Of a DNA stretch of 13,725 bases, positions 1-7,401 are shown one piece after another. The notes beneath the pieces were generated by a model, which saw only the letters and a list, made by a program, of their open reading frames with translations, had not been told where the DNA came from and made no database searches. Source of the DNA: Paracoccaceae bacterium (GTDB lineage: Bacteria > Pseudomonadota > Alphaproteobacteria > Rhodobacterales > Rhodobacteraceae); NCBI GenBank assembly GCA_007119835.1, contig SKOX01000023.1:1-13725 (forward strand). Reading direction: 5' to 3'. How positions within the stretch are numbered: the stretch's first letter is position 1; every line of letters begins with the position of its first letter. Both the position numbers and the translations under genes were made by a program.

Positions 1-87
1 CTGCGATGGGGCGCGGTATGCCCTTTGTCGCACCTTGGTGTTGCGCCCCTGGGAGGCGCTCACTTCCCGCGGCCGACAACTTAAAGT

Positions 88-978
88 ATGTCAGCGCAGG
101 TGCGAGAAACCCAAGGTGAGCGGTGGGCGAAGTTGTCAGAGCATAGATCTGCCTCCGCGGTTAAGAGGGCTCGCCTCGACAAGAACAATGGAAGGGAGCC
201 TGGCGCGGCGATCGACGGTCGGCTCTTCGTTGGCAGCGTCGAGAAGGGTCTCCAAGTCCTGCGTGCCTTCTACAACCGGCCGCGATCGCTCAGCTTGTCG
301 GACATTGCCGACCTGACGGGCATGAGTCGCAGCTCGGCTCAGCGCTTCCTCTACACCCTGAAGGCGCTTGGTTATCTCCGGCAGGACCTTGAGACCCGTC
401 GCTACACGCTCTCCCCGCGAGTGCTGGACTTCGGCTTCGCATATCTGCGCAATGATGCGCTGGTGGAGACTGCCTTCCCCTACCTGCTCGAAGCCAGCAA
501 GAGGACGCACGAAACCGTAAATCTCACCGAGCTCGACGGCCCAGAGGTTATCTACGTCTCCCGCTTCCCGAGCCGCAACGTCATCAGCGTCGACATCGTG
601 CTCGGTGCCCGGCTTCCCGCCTATTGCACCGCACCCGGCCGCATTATGCTTGCCCACATGGACGAGGAAGCCGCGCGGCAACTGCTCGCCCGGACCGAGA
701 TCACGGCGCGAACTCCCTATACGGAGGTCGATCCAGAGCGGATCCTGAGGCGGGCGGCAGAGGCAAGGCGTCGGGGCTACGCCCTGAGCAATCAAGAGAC
801 CTTCGTTGGGGACATCTCGGTCGCTGCGCCAGTGCGCGATCATCGGGGACAGGTAACGGCTGCCGTGAACGTGGCCGTGCCCCATCCGCGTTGGTCGATC
901 GCGACGGCTGAGGAGCAGCTCGCGCCCGTTGTCGTGGAAACGGCGCGCGCGATCTCGAAGGCAATCGGCGGCGCCTGA
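88..978 (+). CDS. IclR-family transcriptional regulator (PcaR/PobR-like)
   Basis: Predicted cytoplasmic DNA-binding regulator of 296 residues. A winged helix-turn-helix lies at about 46-98: the opening 'FVGSVEKGLQVLRAF' (47-61) is typical of the family, and the recognition region is around 'LTGMSRSSAQRFLYTL' (76-91). An effector-binding IclR domain follows at about 115-290, with the characteristic 'GARLPAYCTAPGRIMLA' (173-189) and 'GYALSNQE' (230-237). The resemblance is to the PcaR/PcaU/PobR branch, which controls catabolic operons in response to small carboxylates. The start is uncertain: ATG at 88 has no clear Shine-Dalgarno and gives about 46 residues before the HTH, longer than usual; TTG at 133 is an alternative. 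It converges on the catabolic operon, with its stop directly abutting the stop of the last operon gene. As the only regulator in the window, it is the natural candidate to bind the paired palindromes near 11000 (inference). Confidence 0.9.
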   Translation: MSAQVRETQGERWAKLSEHRSASAVKRARLDKNNGREPGAAIDGRLFVGSVEKGLQVLRAFYNRPRSLSLSDIADLTGMSRSSAQRFLYTLKALGYLRQDLETRRYTLSPRVLDFGFAYLRNDALVETAFPYLLEASKRTHETVNLTELDGPEVIYVSRFPSRNVISVDIVLGARLPAYCTAPGRIMLAHMDEEAARQLLARTEITARTPYTEVDPERILRRAAEARRRGYALSNQETFVGDISVAAPVRDHRGQVTAAVNVAVPHPRWSIATAEEQLAPVVVETARAISKAIGGA

Positions 979-1953
979 TCACGAAGGCAGAACTAGCCCC
1001 GCTCCGCGTTCACGCGCCGCACACAGGACGGCGGCGGCCGCGGCGATGTCGGCGATGCCGCTGCCTGCGAAGGCGAAGGCGACCCTTTGCCCGACGCCCG
1101 TGCGTTCTGGCAGACGCGCCGCCTCAAGATCCGCGATATCGCCAGAAAAACAGAGCGCTGCGAACGCGGGATTGCTCGGCGCAAGCGCCGCGGTCTGTTC
1201 AATGTCATCAGTGACGGCGACGTCGAAATGATCCAGGCTCCCAGGGATCCAGGACCGCCCAAGGTCGACCATGATCGCCAACGCCCCGGGCGCGACAGAG
1301 GCCGCATTGAGGAAGGGCGATAGGTCGGGCGCGGCGGGAACCGAGCTGACGACGAGATCCGCTCCGGCGAGCGCCGCCAGCGGCCCGCTGCACAGGTCAA
1401 AAGCCAGGCCTTCTCTGGCGGCGGCCGTCGCGAATGCCTCAGCCGAGCTCGCCCGTCGCGCAAGCAAACGAACGCGGGTTATCGGGAAAGCTGTCGTAAG
1501 TGCGTCGAGATGGGCCCGCGCCTGCACGCCGCAGCCCACGAGTGCGAGCACGGCGCTGTCTGCGCGGGCGAGGTGGCGTGCAGCGACTAGGGACATTGCG
1601 GCCGTCCGTAACGCCGTGAGACGGGCCGCCTCGAGTATCGCCTGGATGCGCCCCGTGTCGGGATCACAGAGGATCACGGCGCCAGAGACATGCGGCAGGC
1701 CGCGCGCCCGGGAGTCGCGGGGCAGCGTGACCCACTTCACCCCCGCGCCGACGCGTGCGACCGCAGCCGACATCGACTGACAGTAGAGCCCGGTGGTGCC
1801 AAGCCTCAGCGCGGACTTCGGCGGCGCCACGGCGTCGCCGCCAGCTTTTTCGCGAAACGCCGACGCCACGAGGTCGGCCAGCGCCCCTGGCGGCGGTGCG
1901 AGCGCCTCGACGTCCGCATCCGTCAGGTAGAGCGGAGGTTGGTCACAAGTCAC
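979..1953 (-). CDS. Ornithine cyclodeaminase/mu-crystallin family NAD(P)-dependent enzyme
   Basis: Protein of 324 residues, normal for the OCD/mu-crystallin family. Members include ornithine cyclodeaminase, archaeal alanine dehydrogenase, ketimine or pyrroline-2-carboxylate reductases and opine-type enzymes. Conserved features: 'GVKWVTLP' (71-78, family Lys at K73), 'TGRIQAILEAARLTALRTAA' (100-119, with R116), and the Rossmann loop 'VGCGVQARAHL' (139-149). Where cyclodeaminases have a G-x-D-x-PGK-type motif with the catalytic Asp, this protein reads 'VDLGRSWIPGSLD' (229-241), so true ornithine cyclodeamination is doubtful; an imine reductase or amino-acid dehydrogenase role is at least as likely (inference). 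The GTG start is chosen because it overlaps the upstream gene's stop as GTGA (1953-1950), the same coupling used one gene earlier. Last gene of the operon. The family call is firm; the reaction is not. Confidence 0.88.
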   Translation of the reverse strand: MTCDQPPLYLTDADVEALAPPPGALADLVASAFREKAGGDAVAPPKSALRLGTTGLYCQSMSAAVARVGAGVKWVTLPRDSRARGLPHVSGAVILCDPDTGRIQAILEAARLTALRTAAMSLVAARHLARADSAVLALVGCGVQARAHLDALTTAFPITRVRLLARRASSAEAFATAAAREGLAFDLCSGPLAALAGADLVVSSVPAAPDLSPFLNAASVAPGALAIMVDLGRSWIPGSLDHFDVAVTDDIEQTAALAPSNPAFAALCFSGDIADLEAARLPERTGVGQRVAFAFAGSGIADIAAAAAVLCAARERGAGLVLPS

Positions 1954-3302
1954 AGCGCATCCCGCAGCGCGTGGAGGCGCATCGCGGCGCCCTGCCCGAT
2001 CCGCCGGAAGGCTGCGAGCGGGAAGCGCGGCAGCACGGTCTCGACCTGCGGCGGCAGGGCGCCTCCGGTCCCGGCGATCCGCTCGGCAAGTCGACGGCCT
2101 GCATGGATGCTGAAGGCGACGCCGCTGCCGACATAGCCGAGCGCATAGTGAATTTCGGGAGCGTCCTCTGCCGTCGCGACGTGCGGGATCGCGTCCCATG
2201 TCAGGGCGACCCACCCGCCCCAGAAATAGTCCGCCCGCGGCACGCGCACGAAAGGAAACTTTCGCGCCACCACGGCGAGAAGATGACGCCTGTGCTCAGC
2301 CATCGCCGCCGGCTTTTCAGCGAGCGGGCCCTTTCCGCCGAGCAGGATCCGCCCGTCGGGCAGGCGCCGGTAATAATAGAGCATTGTCCGCGTGTCAGTC
2401 ATGCAGTCCGTCGTCAGAAAATTTCCCTCCTCGATCTCTTCGGCGTCCAGCGGCTGGGTGACGACGATATTCGACAGAACCGGCAGAAGCCTGTTCCGCA
2501 GCGCAGGAAAAAGTGCTTCGAGCGTGTAGCCGTTCGTGGCGATCACCACCTTGCGGGCCCGCACGCTGCCTCCAGGCGTCCGCAGGAGAAAGCTTCGCCC
2601 TTCGCGCTCGATCGCGAGAACCGGTGACGCACTATGGACGATCGCTCCGGCACCGCGCGCAGCAACGGCGAGGCCGAATGCCAACTTGAGCGGGTGCATG
2701 GCGAAGGAAACCGGCCAGCGCAGCGCACCGTGTGCCTCCCCGCCGCGCACATGGGCGGCCGCGAGGCTCTCGGCATCGATGAAGTCGGCCGCCCAGTCGA
2801 AGCGCTCCTTAAGGATCGCCTGCTCGCGGCGGAGGGCATCCAGACGGTCGCGCCGGTGGGCGATCTTGAGCCAGCCGTCCGCCATCGCGTCGCACTCGAT
2901 GCCGCAAGTGGCGATCACGTCGCGGGCGGTCTCCAGCGCGGAGAGCGCCTCGGCGAACATCCATCGTGCGGCCGGCGCACCCCAGCGTGTGTGCCAGTCG
3001 GCGTAAGGCACCCGGCCGATGGCCGGTCGGGCGAAGCTGCCGTTGCGTCCGCTGCAGCCCCAGCCCGCGCGGTTCGCCTCAAGGACGAGTACCGATGCCT
3101 CGGTCATCCGTCGCAGGTGCATGGCGGTCGAGAGGCCGGTATAACCGCCGCCGACAATGGCGACGTCGCAGTCGCGGTCGCCGGCCAGCGGCCCGTCGTC
3201 CCGCGGCTCCGGCCCGGCCGTCGCTTGCCAGTAGGTCGGGGCGTGCGCGGCACCCCTGCCAGGATCGCGCGCCCTCAGCGGGTCGGCATAGAGCGCGCTC
3301 AC
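1950..3302 (-). CDS. FAD-dependent oxidoreductase, DAO family (PuuB-like)
   Basis: Protein of 450 residues. The N-terminal dinucleotide-binding motif is 'DVAIVGGGYTGLSTAMHL' (46-63) after a leader of about 45 residues, as in gamma-glutamylputrescine oxidoreductase and related amine oxidases. 'GWGCSGRNGSF' (80-90) matches the flavin-contacting GWG-SGRNGG motif. 'MLYYYRRLPDGRILLGGKG' and, near the C-terminus, 'GYVGSGVAFSIHAGRRLAE' are family hallmarks. Such enzymes oxidise a C-N bond of a primary or secondary amine to an imine, passing electrons to oxygen or the respiratory chain. No PuuA-type gamma-glutamyl ligase is present, so a genuine putrescine pathway is not supported; the substrate is probably what the adjacent importer delivers (inference). 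The GTG start at 3302 overlaps the permease stop (GTGA), indicating translational coupling. The reading frame stays open to 3425, inside the permease gene, but that part has no homology character. Confidence 0.9.
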   Translation of the reverse strand: MSALYADPLRARDPGRGAAHAPTYWQATAGPEPRDDGPLAGDRDCDVAIVGGGYTGLSTAMHLRRMTEASVLVLEANRAGWGCSGRNGSFARPAIGRVPYADWHTRWGAPAARWMFAEALSALETARDVIATCGIECDAMADGWLKIAHRRDRLDALRREQAILKERFDWAADFIDAESLAAAHVRGGEAHGALRWPVSFAMHPLKLAFGLAVAARGAGAIVHSASPVLAIEREGRSFLLRTPGGSVRARKVVIATNGYTLEALFPALRNRLLPVLSNIVVTQPLDAEEIEEGNFLTTDCMTDTRTMLYYYRRLPDGRILLGGKGPLAEKPAAMAEHRRHLLAVVARKFPFVRVPRADYFWGGWVALTWDAIPHVATAEDAPEIHYALGYVGSGVAFSIHAGRRLAERIAGTGGALPPQVETVLPRFPLAAFRRIGQGAAMRLHALRDAL

Positions 3303-5086
3303 CCGCCGCTGCTCCCGCGCCGCCGCGCGTATTCCGAGATGAGGATGATCGCCGTCATGAAGACGAGCACCATGGCTGCGACCGCCGCAAGCGACGGACT
3401 CACCTGAAGGAGAGCGTCGTCCCACATCCGCCGCGGCAGCGTCGCCGTCCCGCCGCCGACGAGAAAGAGCGCGATGGTCAGCTCGTCGAAGGAGATGACG
3501 AAAGCGAACATGAAGGCCGCAAGGACCCCAGACTTGATGAGGGGCAGCGTCACGTGGAGGAAGGTTCGCGCCGGTGTCGCGCCGAGCGTGTACGCCGCGT
3601 GATCGAGGCGCTGATCGTAGCTCTTCAGAACCGCGACCATCGTGACAACGACGTAGGGCACGGCGAGGACCGTGTGCCCTATGGCAAGGCCGGTCAGCGT
3701 CCCAACGAGGCCGATGCCCGCGAAGAGATAGAAGAGCGCCACGGCAATGATGATGTTCGGCATGACGATGGGCGCGACAAGAAAGCCGATCAACGCTGTC
3801 TTATAGCGCGCGCGGCGCACGATGTGGAACGCCGCCGGCACGCCGAGCAGGATGCCGAGCGTCGCCGCCGCGATGGCGACGACGAGCGAGCGCAAGGCGG
3901 CGCCAGTCCAAGCCGGGCTGCCGAGGACGGCCTCGTACCACTGAAGCGAGAAGCCTTGCGGCGGCCACGACAGAAAGCGCCCTTCCGTGAAGCTCACGGG
4001 GATGACGAAAAAGGCCGGGACCGCGAGGAATCCAATAATGAGAAGCGCCGCACTCCACAGGAGCCAGGTGCCGACGGGGCGCCTCGGGCGGTCCGCTCGC
4101 GGCGGCAGGATCCGCTCGCGCGCGGCGGCAAACGCGTCGAGCAGCGTGCCGGCGATCGCGATTGCGAGGGAACCTGCGCGGGCGCCGAGCCACCCTATCG
4201 GGTTGCGCCGCGCCGTGACGTCAACCCGCATCGCTCCACCCGACAGTGTCGAGAGCCCGACTAGCCGATCGTAGGCGTAGAAGATCACGAGCGCGAGCAG
4301 GAGCAGCATCACGGCGATCGCACCGGCGAAACCCCAGTTCAGCATGTCCCTGATCTGGAAGATGATGAGCTGCACGATCACCGTCTCGCGCTCGCTGCCG
4401 AGCAGCGCCGGCGTGATGAAAAAGCCGAGCGCGGTGATGAAGACGAGCAGCGCTCCGGCCGCCACCCCAGGCAGCGACAGCGGCAGGTAGACGCGTAAAA
4501 AAGCCTGTCCGGGACGCGCCCCGAGCGTCGAAGCTGCACGCACCAGGGAGCGGTCGATCCCTTCCATGACCGCGAGCATGGTCAGAACGCAGAGCGGCAT
4601 AAGCGCATGGACCATGCCGATCATCACGCCAGTGAAGTTGTAGAGGAGCCGCGGCGCGTCGGCGCCGAAGACGGCAGCCACCTCGGCGAGAACGCCGTTG
4701 CGGCCAAGGAGCACGATCCAGGCGAAGGTCCTGACGAGGAAGCTCGTCCAGAACGGCATCAACACAAGGATGATGAGGACGTTCCGAACGTTCCGGCCGG
4801 CCGTCGCGAGGAGGTAGGCAACCGGGTAGGCCGCGATCACGCAGAGCAGCGTTGTCCAGGCTGCAATTTGAAAGGTGATGACGAGCACCCGGCTCACCAC
4901 GGGCGACTCGAAGACGCGCGTGTAGTGAACGGCAGACAGCGATCCCGTTGCGTCGGTGAAGCTCGCGCTGAGCAGCAGCGCAACGGGATAGACGAAGGCG
5001 ACGCTGAGGAACACGATCGCCGGCAGAAGCGGCCAGCTCGTAGAGAGCCACCGGAACCGCCGGGAAGCTGCGGACGGCTCCGCCAT
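3299..5086 (-). CDS. ABC transporter fused permease (PotB-PotC-like halves)
   Basis: Inner-membrane permease of 595 residues, about twice the usual size. The N-terminal half (about 15-280) resembles PotB and the C-terminal half (about 338-590) resembles PotC of the spermidine/putrescine importer. Each half has around six hydrophobic segments and its own EAA loop, which docks the ATPase: 'RAASTLGARPGQAFLRVYLP' (183-202) and 'HAAYTLGATPARTFLHVTLP' (496-515). A polar linker rich in Arg and Pro lies at about 282-338 between the halves and includes one short hydrophobic stretch (305-318). The frame is unbroken, so this is a real fusion and not two overlapping genes. ATG at 5086 is preferred over an upstream TTG at 5095 because GGAGGG at 5101-5096 sits 9 bases before the ATG but directly touches the TTG. 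It starts 5 bases after the ATPase stop and overlaps the next gene by 4 bases. Confidence 0.92.
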   Translation of the reverse strand: MAEPSAASRRFRWLSTSWPLLPAIVFLSVAFVYPVALLLSASFTDATGSLSAVHYTRVFESPVVSRVLVITFQIAAWTTLLCVIAAYPVAYLLATAGRNVRNVLIILVLMPFWTSFLVRTFAWIVLLGRNGVLAEVAAVFGADAPRLLYNFTGVMIGMVHALMPLCVLTMLAVMEGIDRSLVRAASTLGARPGQAFLRVYLPLSLPGVAAGALLVFITALGFFITPALLGSERETVIVQLIIFQIRDMLNWGFAGAIAVMLLLLALVIFYAYDRLVGLSTLSGGAMRVDVTARRNPIGWLGARAGSLAIAIAGTLLDAFAAARERILPPRADRPRRPVGTWLLWSAALLIIGFLAVPAFFVIPVSFTEGRFLSWPPQGFSLQWYEAVLGSPAWTGAALRSLVVAIAAATLGILLGVPAAFHIVRRARYKTALIGFLVAPIVMPNIIIAVALFYLFAGIGLVGTLTGLAIGHTVLAVPYVVVTMVAVLKSYDQRLDHAAYTLGATPARTFLHVTLPLIKSGVLAAFMFAFVISFDELTIALFLVGGGTATLPRRMWDDALLQVSPSLAAVAAMVLVFMTAIILISEYARRRGSSGG

Positions 5087-5091
5087 CCGCC

Positions 5092-6273
5092 TCAACCCTC
5101 CGTAATCGCGAAAGCGCGGTCGGCCGCGAAGCCGAGGCGCGCAGTCTCACCCGGCAGCGCCCTGGCGCCAAGTCCGTCTGTCAGGCGCTTGGCCATCAGG
5201 ATCACGCCGCCTGCGGTGGCGAAACGGTCGACGGTGGTGCCACCGCTCATGACCGTGTCGTGCAGGATCCCGGTGAGCTCGTTCTCGGCCCGCTCGCCTT
5301 CGCGCAGGAGGCGCATCGCCTCCGGCCTGACCATCACCCTCACGGGCGCTCCCGCCTCGAGTGCAGCGTCGCACAGGCACTCGACGAGACCGCCATCGAC
5401 CAGCTTGACCTTCGCCCTGCCGGCCACGGTGGTGGCGCATCGGCCCTTCAGCAGGTTTGACTCGCCGAGGAAGTCCGCGGCGAAGACGCTGCGCGGCCGG
5501 AAGTAGAGCTCGTCAGGGGGCCCAAGCTGCTCGATCTGGCCGTCGCGCATCAGGCAGATGCGGTCCGACATGACCAGCGCTTCCTCCTGATCATGCGTGA
5601 CGTAGAGCACGGCGATGTTGAGCTCCTTGTGGAGCTGCTTGATCTCGAGCTGCAAACGGTCGCGCATCTTCTTGTCGAGCGCGCCGAGCGGCTCGTCCAT
5701 CAGAATGACCGACGGCTCGTAGACCAGGGCACGCGCGAGGGCGATACGCTGCTGCTGGCCACCTGAGAGCTGCATGGGATAGCGATCAGCGAGTTCGGGA
5801 AGCTGGACGATGCCAAGCACCCGTTCCACCGCCGGCCGCACACGCTCGCCGGCCCACCGCCGCATTTTGAGCGGGAAGGCGATGTTGTCGTAAACCGTCA
5901 TGTGCGGAAAGAGCGCGTAGTTCTGGAAGACCATGCCGATGTCGCGGCGATAGGGCGGCAGGTATGTCGCCAGCCGCCCGTCGATCCGAATCTCGCCACC
6001 GTCGGGCTCGTTAAGTCCGGCGATGGCGAGCAGGAGCGTGGTTTTGCCGGAGCCTGACGGCCCCAGCAGGGTCAGAAACTCCCCGTCCCGCAGCTCGAAA
6101 TCTGCGCCCTTCAGTGCGACGAAGTCGCCGTAAGACTTGCGCAGCCCCCTCACCTCGAGCTTGCAGCGGGCACGGCCGGCCGCGGTGTCCCGCGGCCCGA
6201 GCGCCCCAGACGCGTCCGCTCCGTGCCCGGAGTCGGCCGAAGGCCGTGGCGGCGTCCTCAGGTCAGAAGCCAC
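5092..6273 (-). CDS. ABC transporter ATP-binding protein, polyamine/spermidine type (PotA-like)
   Basis: Cytoplasmic ATPase of about 393 residues powering the importer. Walker A 'GPSGSGKTT' (71-79), Q-loop 'VFQNYALFPHMTV' (115-127), signature 'LSGGQQQRIALARAL' (169-183), Walker B 'VILMDEP' (189-195), D-loop 'LGALD' (196-200) and H-loop His at about 227 ('VTHDQEEAL') are all intact. The C-terminal part from about 285 is the TOBE-like region of the PotA/MalK subgroup, from 'ESNLLKG' onward. The first 37 residues before 'KLEVRGLRKSYG' are Pro/Ala-rich and not part of the domain. GTG at 6273 is chosen as start; it overlaps the solute-binding gene by 16 bases. TTG at 6318 or GTG at 6315 are possible but lengthen an already non-homologous N-terminus, so the exact start is uncertain. 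Confidence 0.93.
   Translation of the reverse strand: MASDLRTPPRPSADSGHGADASGALGPRDTAAGRARCKLEVRGLRKSYGDFVALKGADFELRDGEFLTLLGPSGSGKTTLLLAIAGLNEPDGGEIRIDGRLATYLPPYRRDIGMVFQNYALFPHMTVYDNIAFPLKMRRWAGERVRPAVERVLGIVQLPELADRYPMQLSGGQQQRIALARALVYEPSVILMDEPLGALDKKMRDRLQLEIKQLHKELNIAVLYVTHDQEEALVMSDRICLMRDGQIEQLGPPDELYFRPRSVFAADFLGESNLLKGRCATTVAGRAKVKLVDGGLVECLCDAALEAGAPVRVMVRPEAMRLLREGERAENELTGILHDTVMSGGTTVDRFATAGGVILMAKRLTDGLGARALPGETARLGFAADRAFAITEG
5096..5101 (-). promoter_or_regulatory. Shine-Dalgarno of the fused permease
   Basis: GGAGGG on the minus strand, 9 bases upstream of the ATG at 5086. It lies inside the last codons of the ATPase gene. It decides the permease start, because the competing TTG codon at 5095 begins on the very next base and could not use this site. 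Confidence 0.7.
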
Positions 6274-7334
6274 ACGTTGAACCGCTCGTCTGCCTCTTCT
6301 CGATGCTCGCCCCACCAATCCTGATCGGCGAGGATCAGCCTCTCGATGATGCCCGGCGCTGTCGGTAACTCCCGAGCGCGCTCCTCGCTTATGAAGTCGT
6401 ACGCGCGTGGGTTCGTCGGTCCGTAGGCGAGCTCGTCGGTAAAGGCTGCCTGTCGCTCGGGATCAGCGCAGAACTTGATGAATTCGCGACCAAGATCGGC
6501 CGTCGGCGCGCCCTTCGGAATGGCCCATCCCTCGATTGAGTAGAGCCCTTGGTTCCACTGGATTGCCACCGCCCCCCCTGCGTCGATAACGGTCTGCGCC
6601 CGACCGTTCCAGGTCGGCAGCATGTCGACCTCGCCGCTCTCGAGCAGCTGGCTCGTCTGCGCGCCGCCAGTCCACCAGATGTCGACATGCTCGCGGATCT
6701 GGTCGAGCTTGTCGAGTGCGCGGTCGATGTCGAGCGGGTAGAGCTCATCTGGAGCTACACCGTCGGCGAGAAGCGCGATCTCCAGGGTGTCGATCGGGCT
6801 TCGGCGCAGGGCGCGGCGGCCTGGGAAGCGGTCGACGTCCCAGAAGTCCGCCCACGATTGCGGCCCCTCATCCCCAAAAACGTCGCTGCGGTATGCGAGG
6901 ATCGTCGCGTAGACATCGGTGCCCATCCAGACGTCCGTCCGCGCCTCGGGCATGATGTCGTCCATGTGCTCGCCGTCCCAGTCGAGCGGCTCGAGCAGGT
7001 CGCGCTCGCCGAGCAGCACCTGGTCCGCCTGCGTGACAGTGACGACGTCCCACTGGTAGTTGCCCGTCTCGACGATGGCCTGGACATGGCTCGTGGGCTG
7101 GTGCTCGCGGGCAATGTTGACGATCTGGACGCCATGTGCCTCCTCAAAGGGCCTGTAGAACGCCGCTGAGAACGCTGGTTCGAACGGTCCTCCAGGGTCC
7201 GCCACCACGAGGCGGTCTGCGGCGAGAGCGCGAAACGGGAAGCCGACGCTGCTCACCATCAGCCCGGCGCCACCGCCGAGCAGAAGCCCGCGCCGGTTCG
7301 TGATCAATCCTCGTCTCTTCAACCTAATGGACAT
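6258..7334 (-). CDS. Extracellular solute-binding protein with Tat signal (PotD-like)
   Basis: Periplasmic ligand-binding protein of 358 residues feeding the adjacent importer. The N-terminus carries a twin-arginine-type signal: 'NRRGLLLG' (13-20), a hydrophobic stretch to about 34, then an A-x-A cleavage site near 'RALAAD' (35-40). The mature part resembles family 1/6/8 solute-binding proteins of polyamine-type importers: 'LVVADPGGPFEPAF' (42-55), 'YQWDVVTVTQADQVLL' (93-108), 'WADFWDVDRFPGRRAL' (161-176) and 'MLPTWNGRAQTVIDAGG' (238-254). Its aromatic-rich sequence (the W-W pair at 220-221, W242, W260, W270) fits a cationic or amine-like ligand, but the ligand cannot be assigned. ATG at 7334 follows GAGGAG at 7347-7342 with a 7-base spacer, the best ribosome site in the operon. 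The frame is open further upstream to 7571, but that part is antisense-like, Arg-rich and unsupported. Confidence 0.92.
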   Translation of the reverse strand: MSIRLKRRGLITNRRGLLLGGGAGLMVSSVGFPFRALAADRLVVADPGGPFEPAFSAAFYRPFEEAHGVQIVNIAREHQPTSHVQAIVETGNYQWDVVTVTQADQVLLGERDLLEPLDWDGEHMDDIMPEARTDVWMGTDVYATILAYRSDVFGDEGPQSWADFWDVDRFPGRRALRRSPIDTLEIALLADGVAPDELYPLDIDRALDKLDQIREHVDIWWTGGAQTSQLLESGEVDMLPTWNGRAQTVIDAGGAVAIQWNQGLYSIEGWAIPKGAPTADLGREFIKFCADPERQAAFTDELAYGPTNPRAYDFISEERARELPTAPGIIERLILADQDWWGEHREEADERFNVWLLT

Positions 7335-7341
7335 TCGCCTT

Positions 7342-7347
7342 CTCCTC
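7342..7347 (-). promoter_or_regulatory. Strong Shine-Dalgarno of the solute-binding protein
   Basis: GAGGAG, 7 bases before ATG 7334. It fixes the start at the Tat signal and fits the need for excess binding protein over the membrane components. Confidence 0.75.
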
Positions 7348-7359
7348 TTTCCTGTTGCT

Positions 7360-7390
7360 GGGCCTGCCCGACGGGCCTGCCCGACGGGCC
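7360..7390. repeat. 13-bp tandem repeat with GC-rich hairpins in the operon's only sizeable gap
   Basis: Plus-strand unit GGGCCTGCCCGAC occurs twice in perfect tandem (7360-7372 and 7373-7385), followed by GGGCC. Each unit contains GCCCG-A-CGGGC, so the transcript can form one or two short GC-rich hairpins. It fills most of the 67-base gap between the SucD-like stop (7402) and the solute-binding start (7334). No T-run follows on the minus strand, so a classical terminator is not supported. A role in mRNA stability or processing at the ligase/transporter boundary is possible (inference). Confidence 0.7.
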
Positions 7391-7401
7391 TTGCCTCCGG
7401 T

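Noticed and set aside
8..49. Inverted repeat GGGGCGC ... GCGCCCC before the IclR gene
   Set aside because: The 28-base loop and GC-rich background make chance likely; no T-run, and too little upstream sequence to call a terminator or operator.
1954..2214. Upstream extension of the OCD-like protein
   Set aside because: The added residues are an off-frame reading of the oxidoreductase C-terminus; the GTGA overlap at 1953 gives a family-typical length.
1950..3302. Assignment as puuB in a putrescine (Puu) pathway
   Set aside because: No gamma-glutamylputrescine synthetase, aldehyde dehydrogenase or hydrolase accompanies it; only family-level resemblance is justified.
2966..4264. Long plus-strand open frame of 432 codons
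   Set aside because: It is antisense to the fused permease and oxidoreductase, is extremely rich in Arg/Asp/Glu, and has no domain character; a typical high-GC shadow frame.
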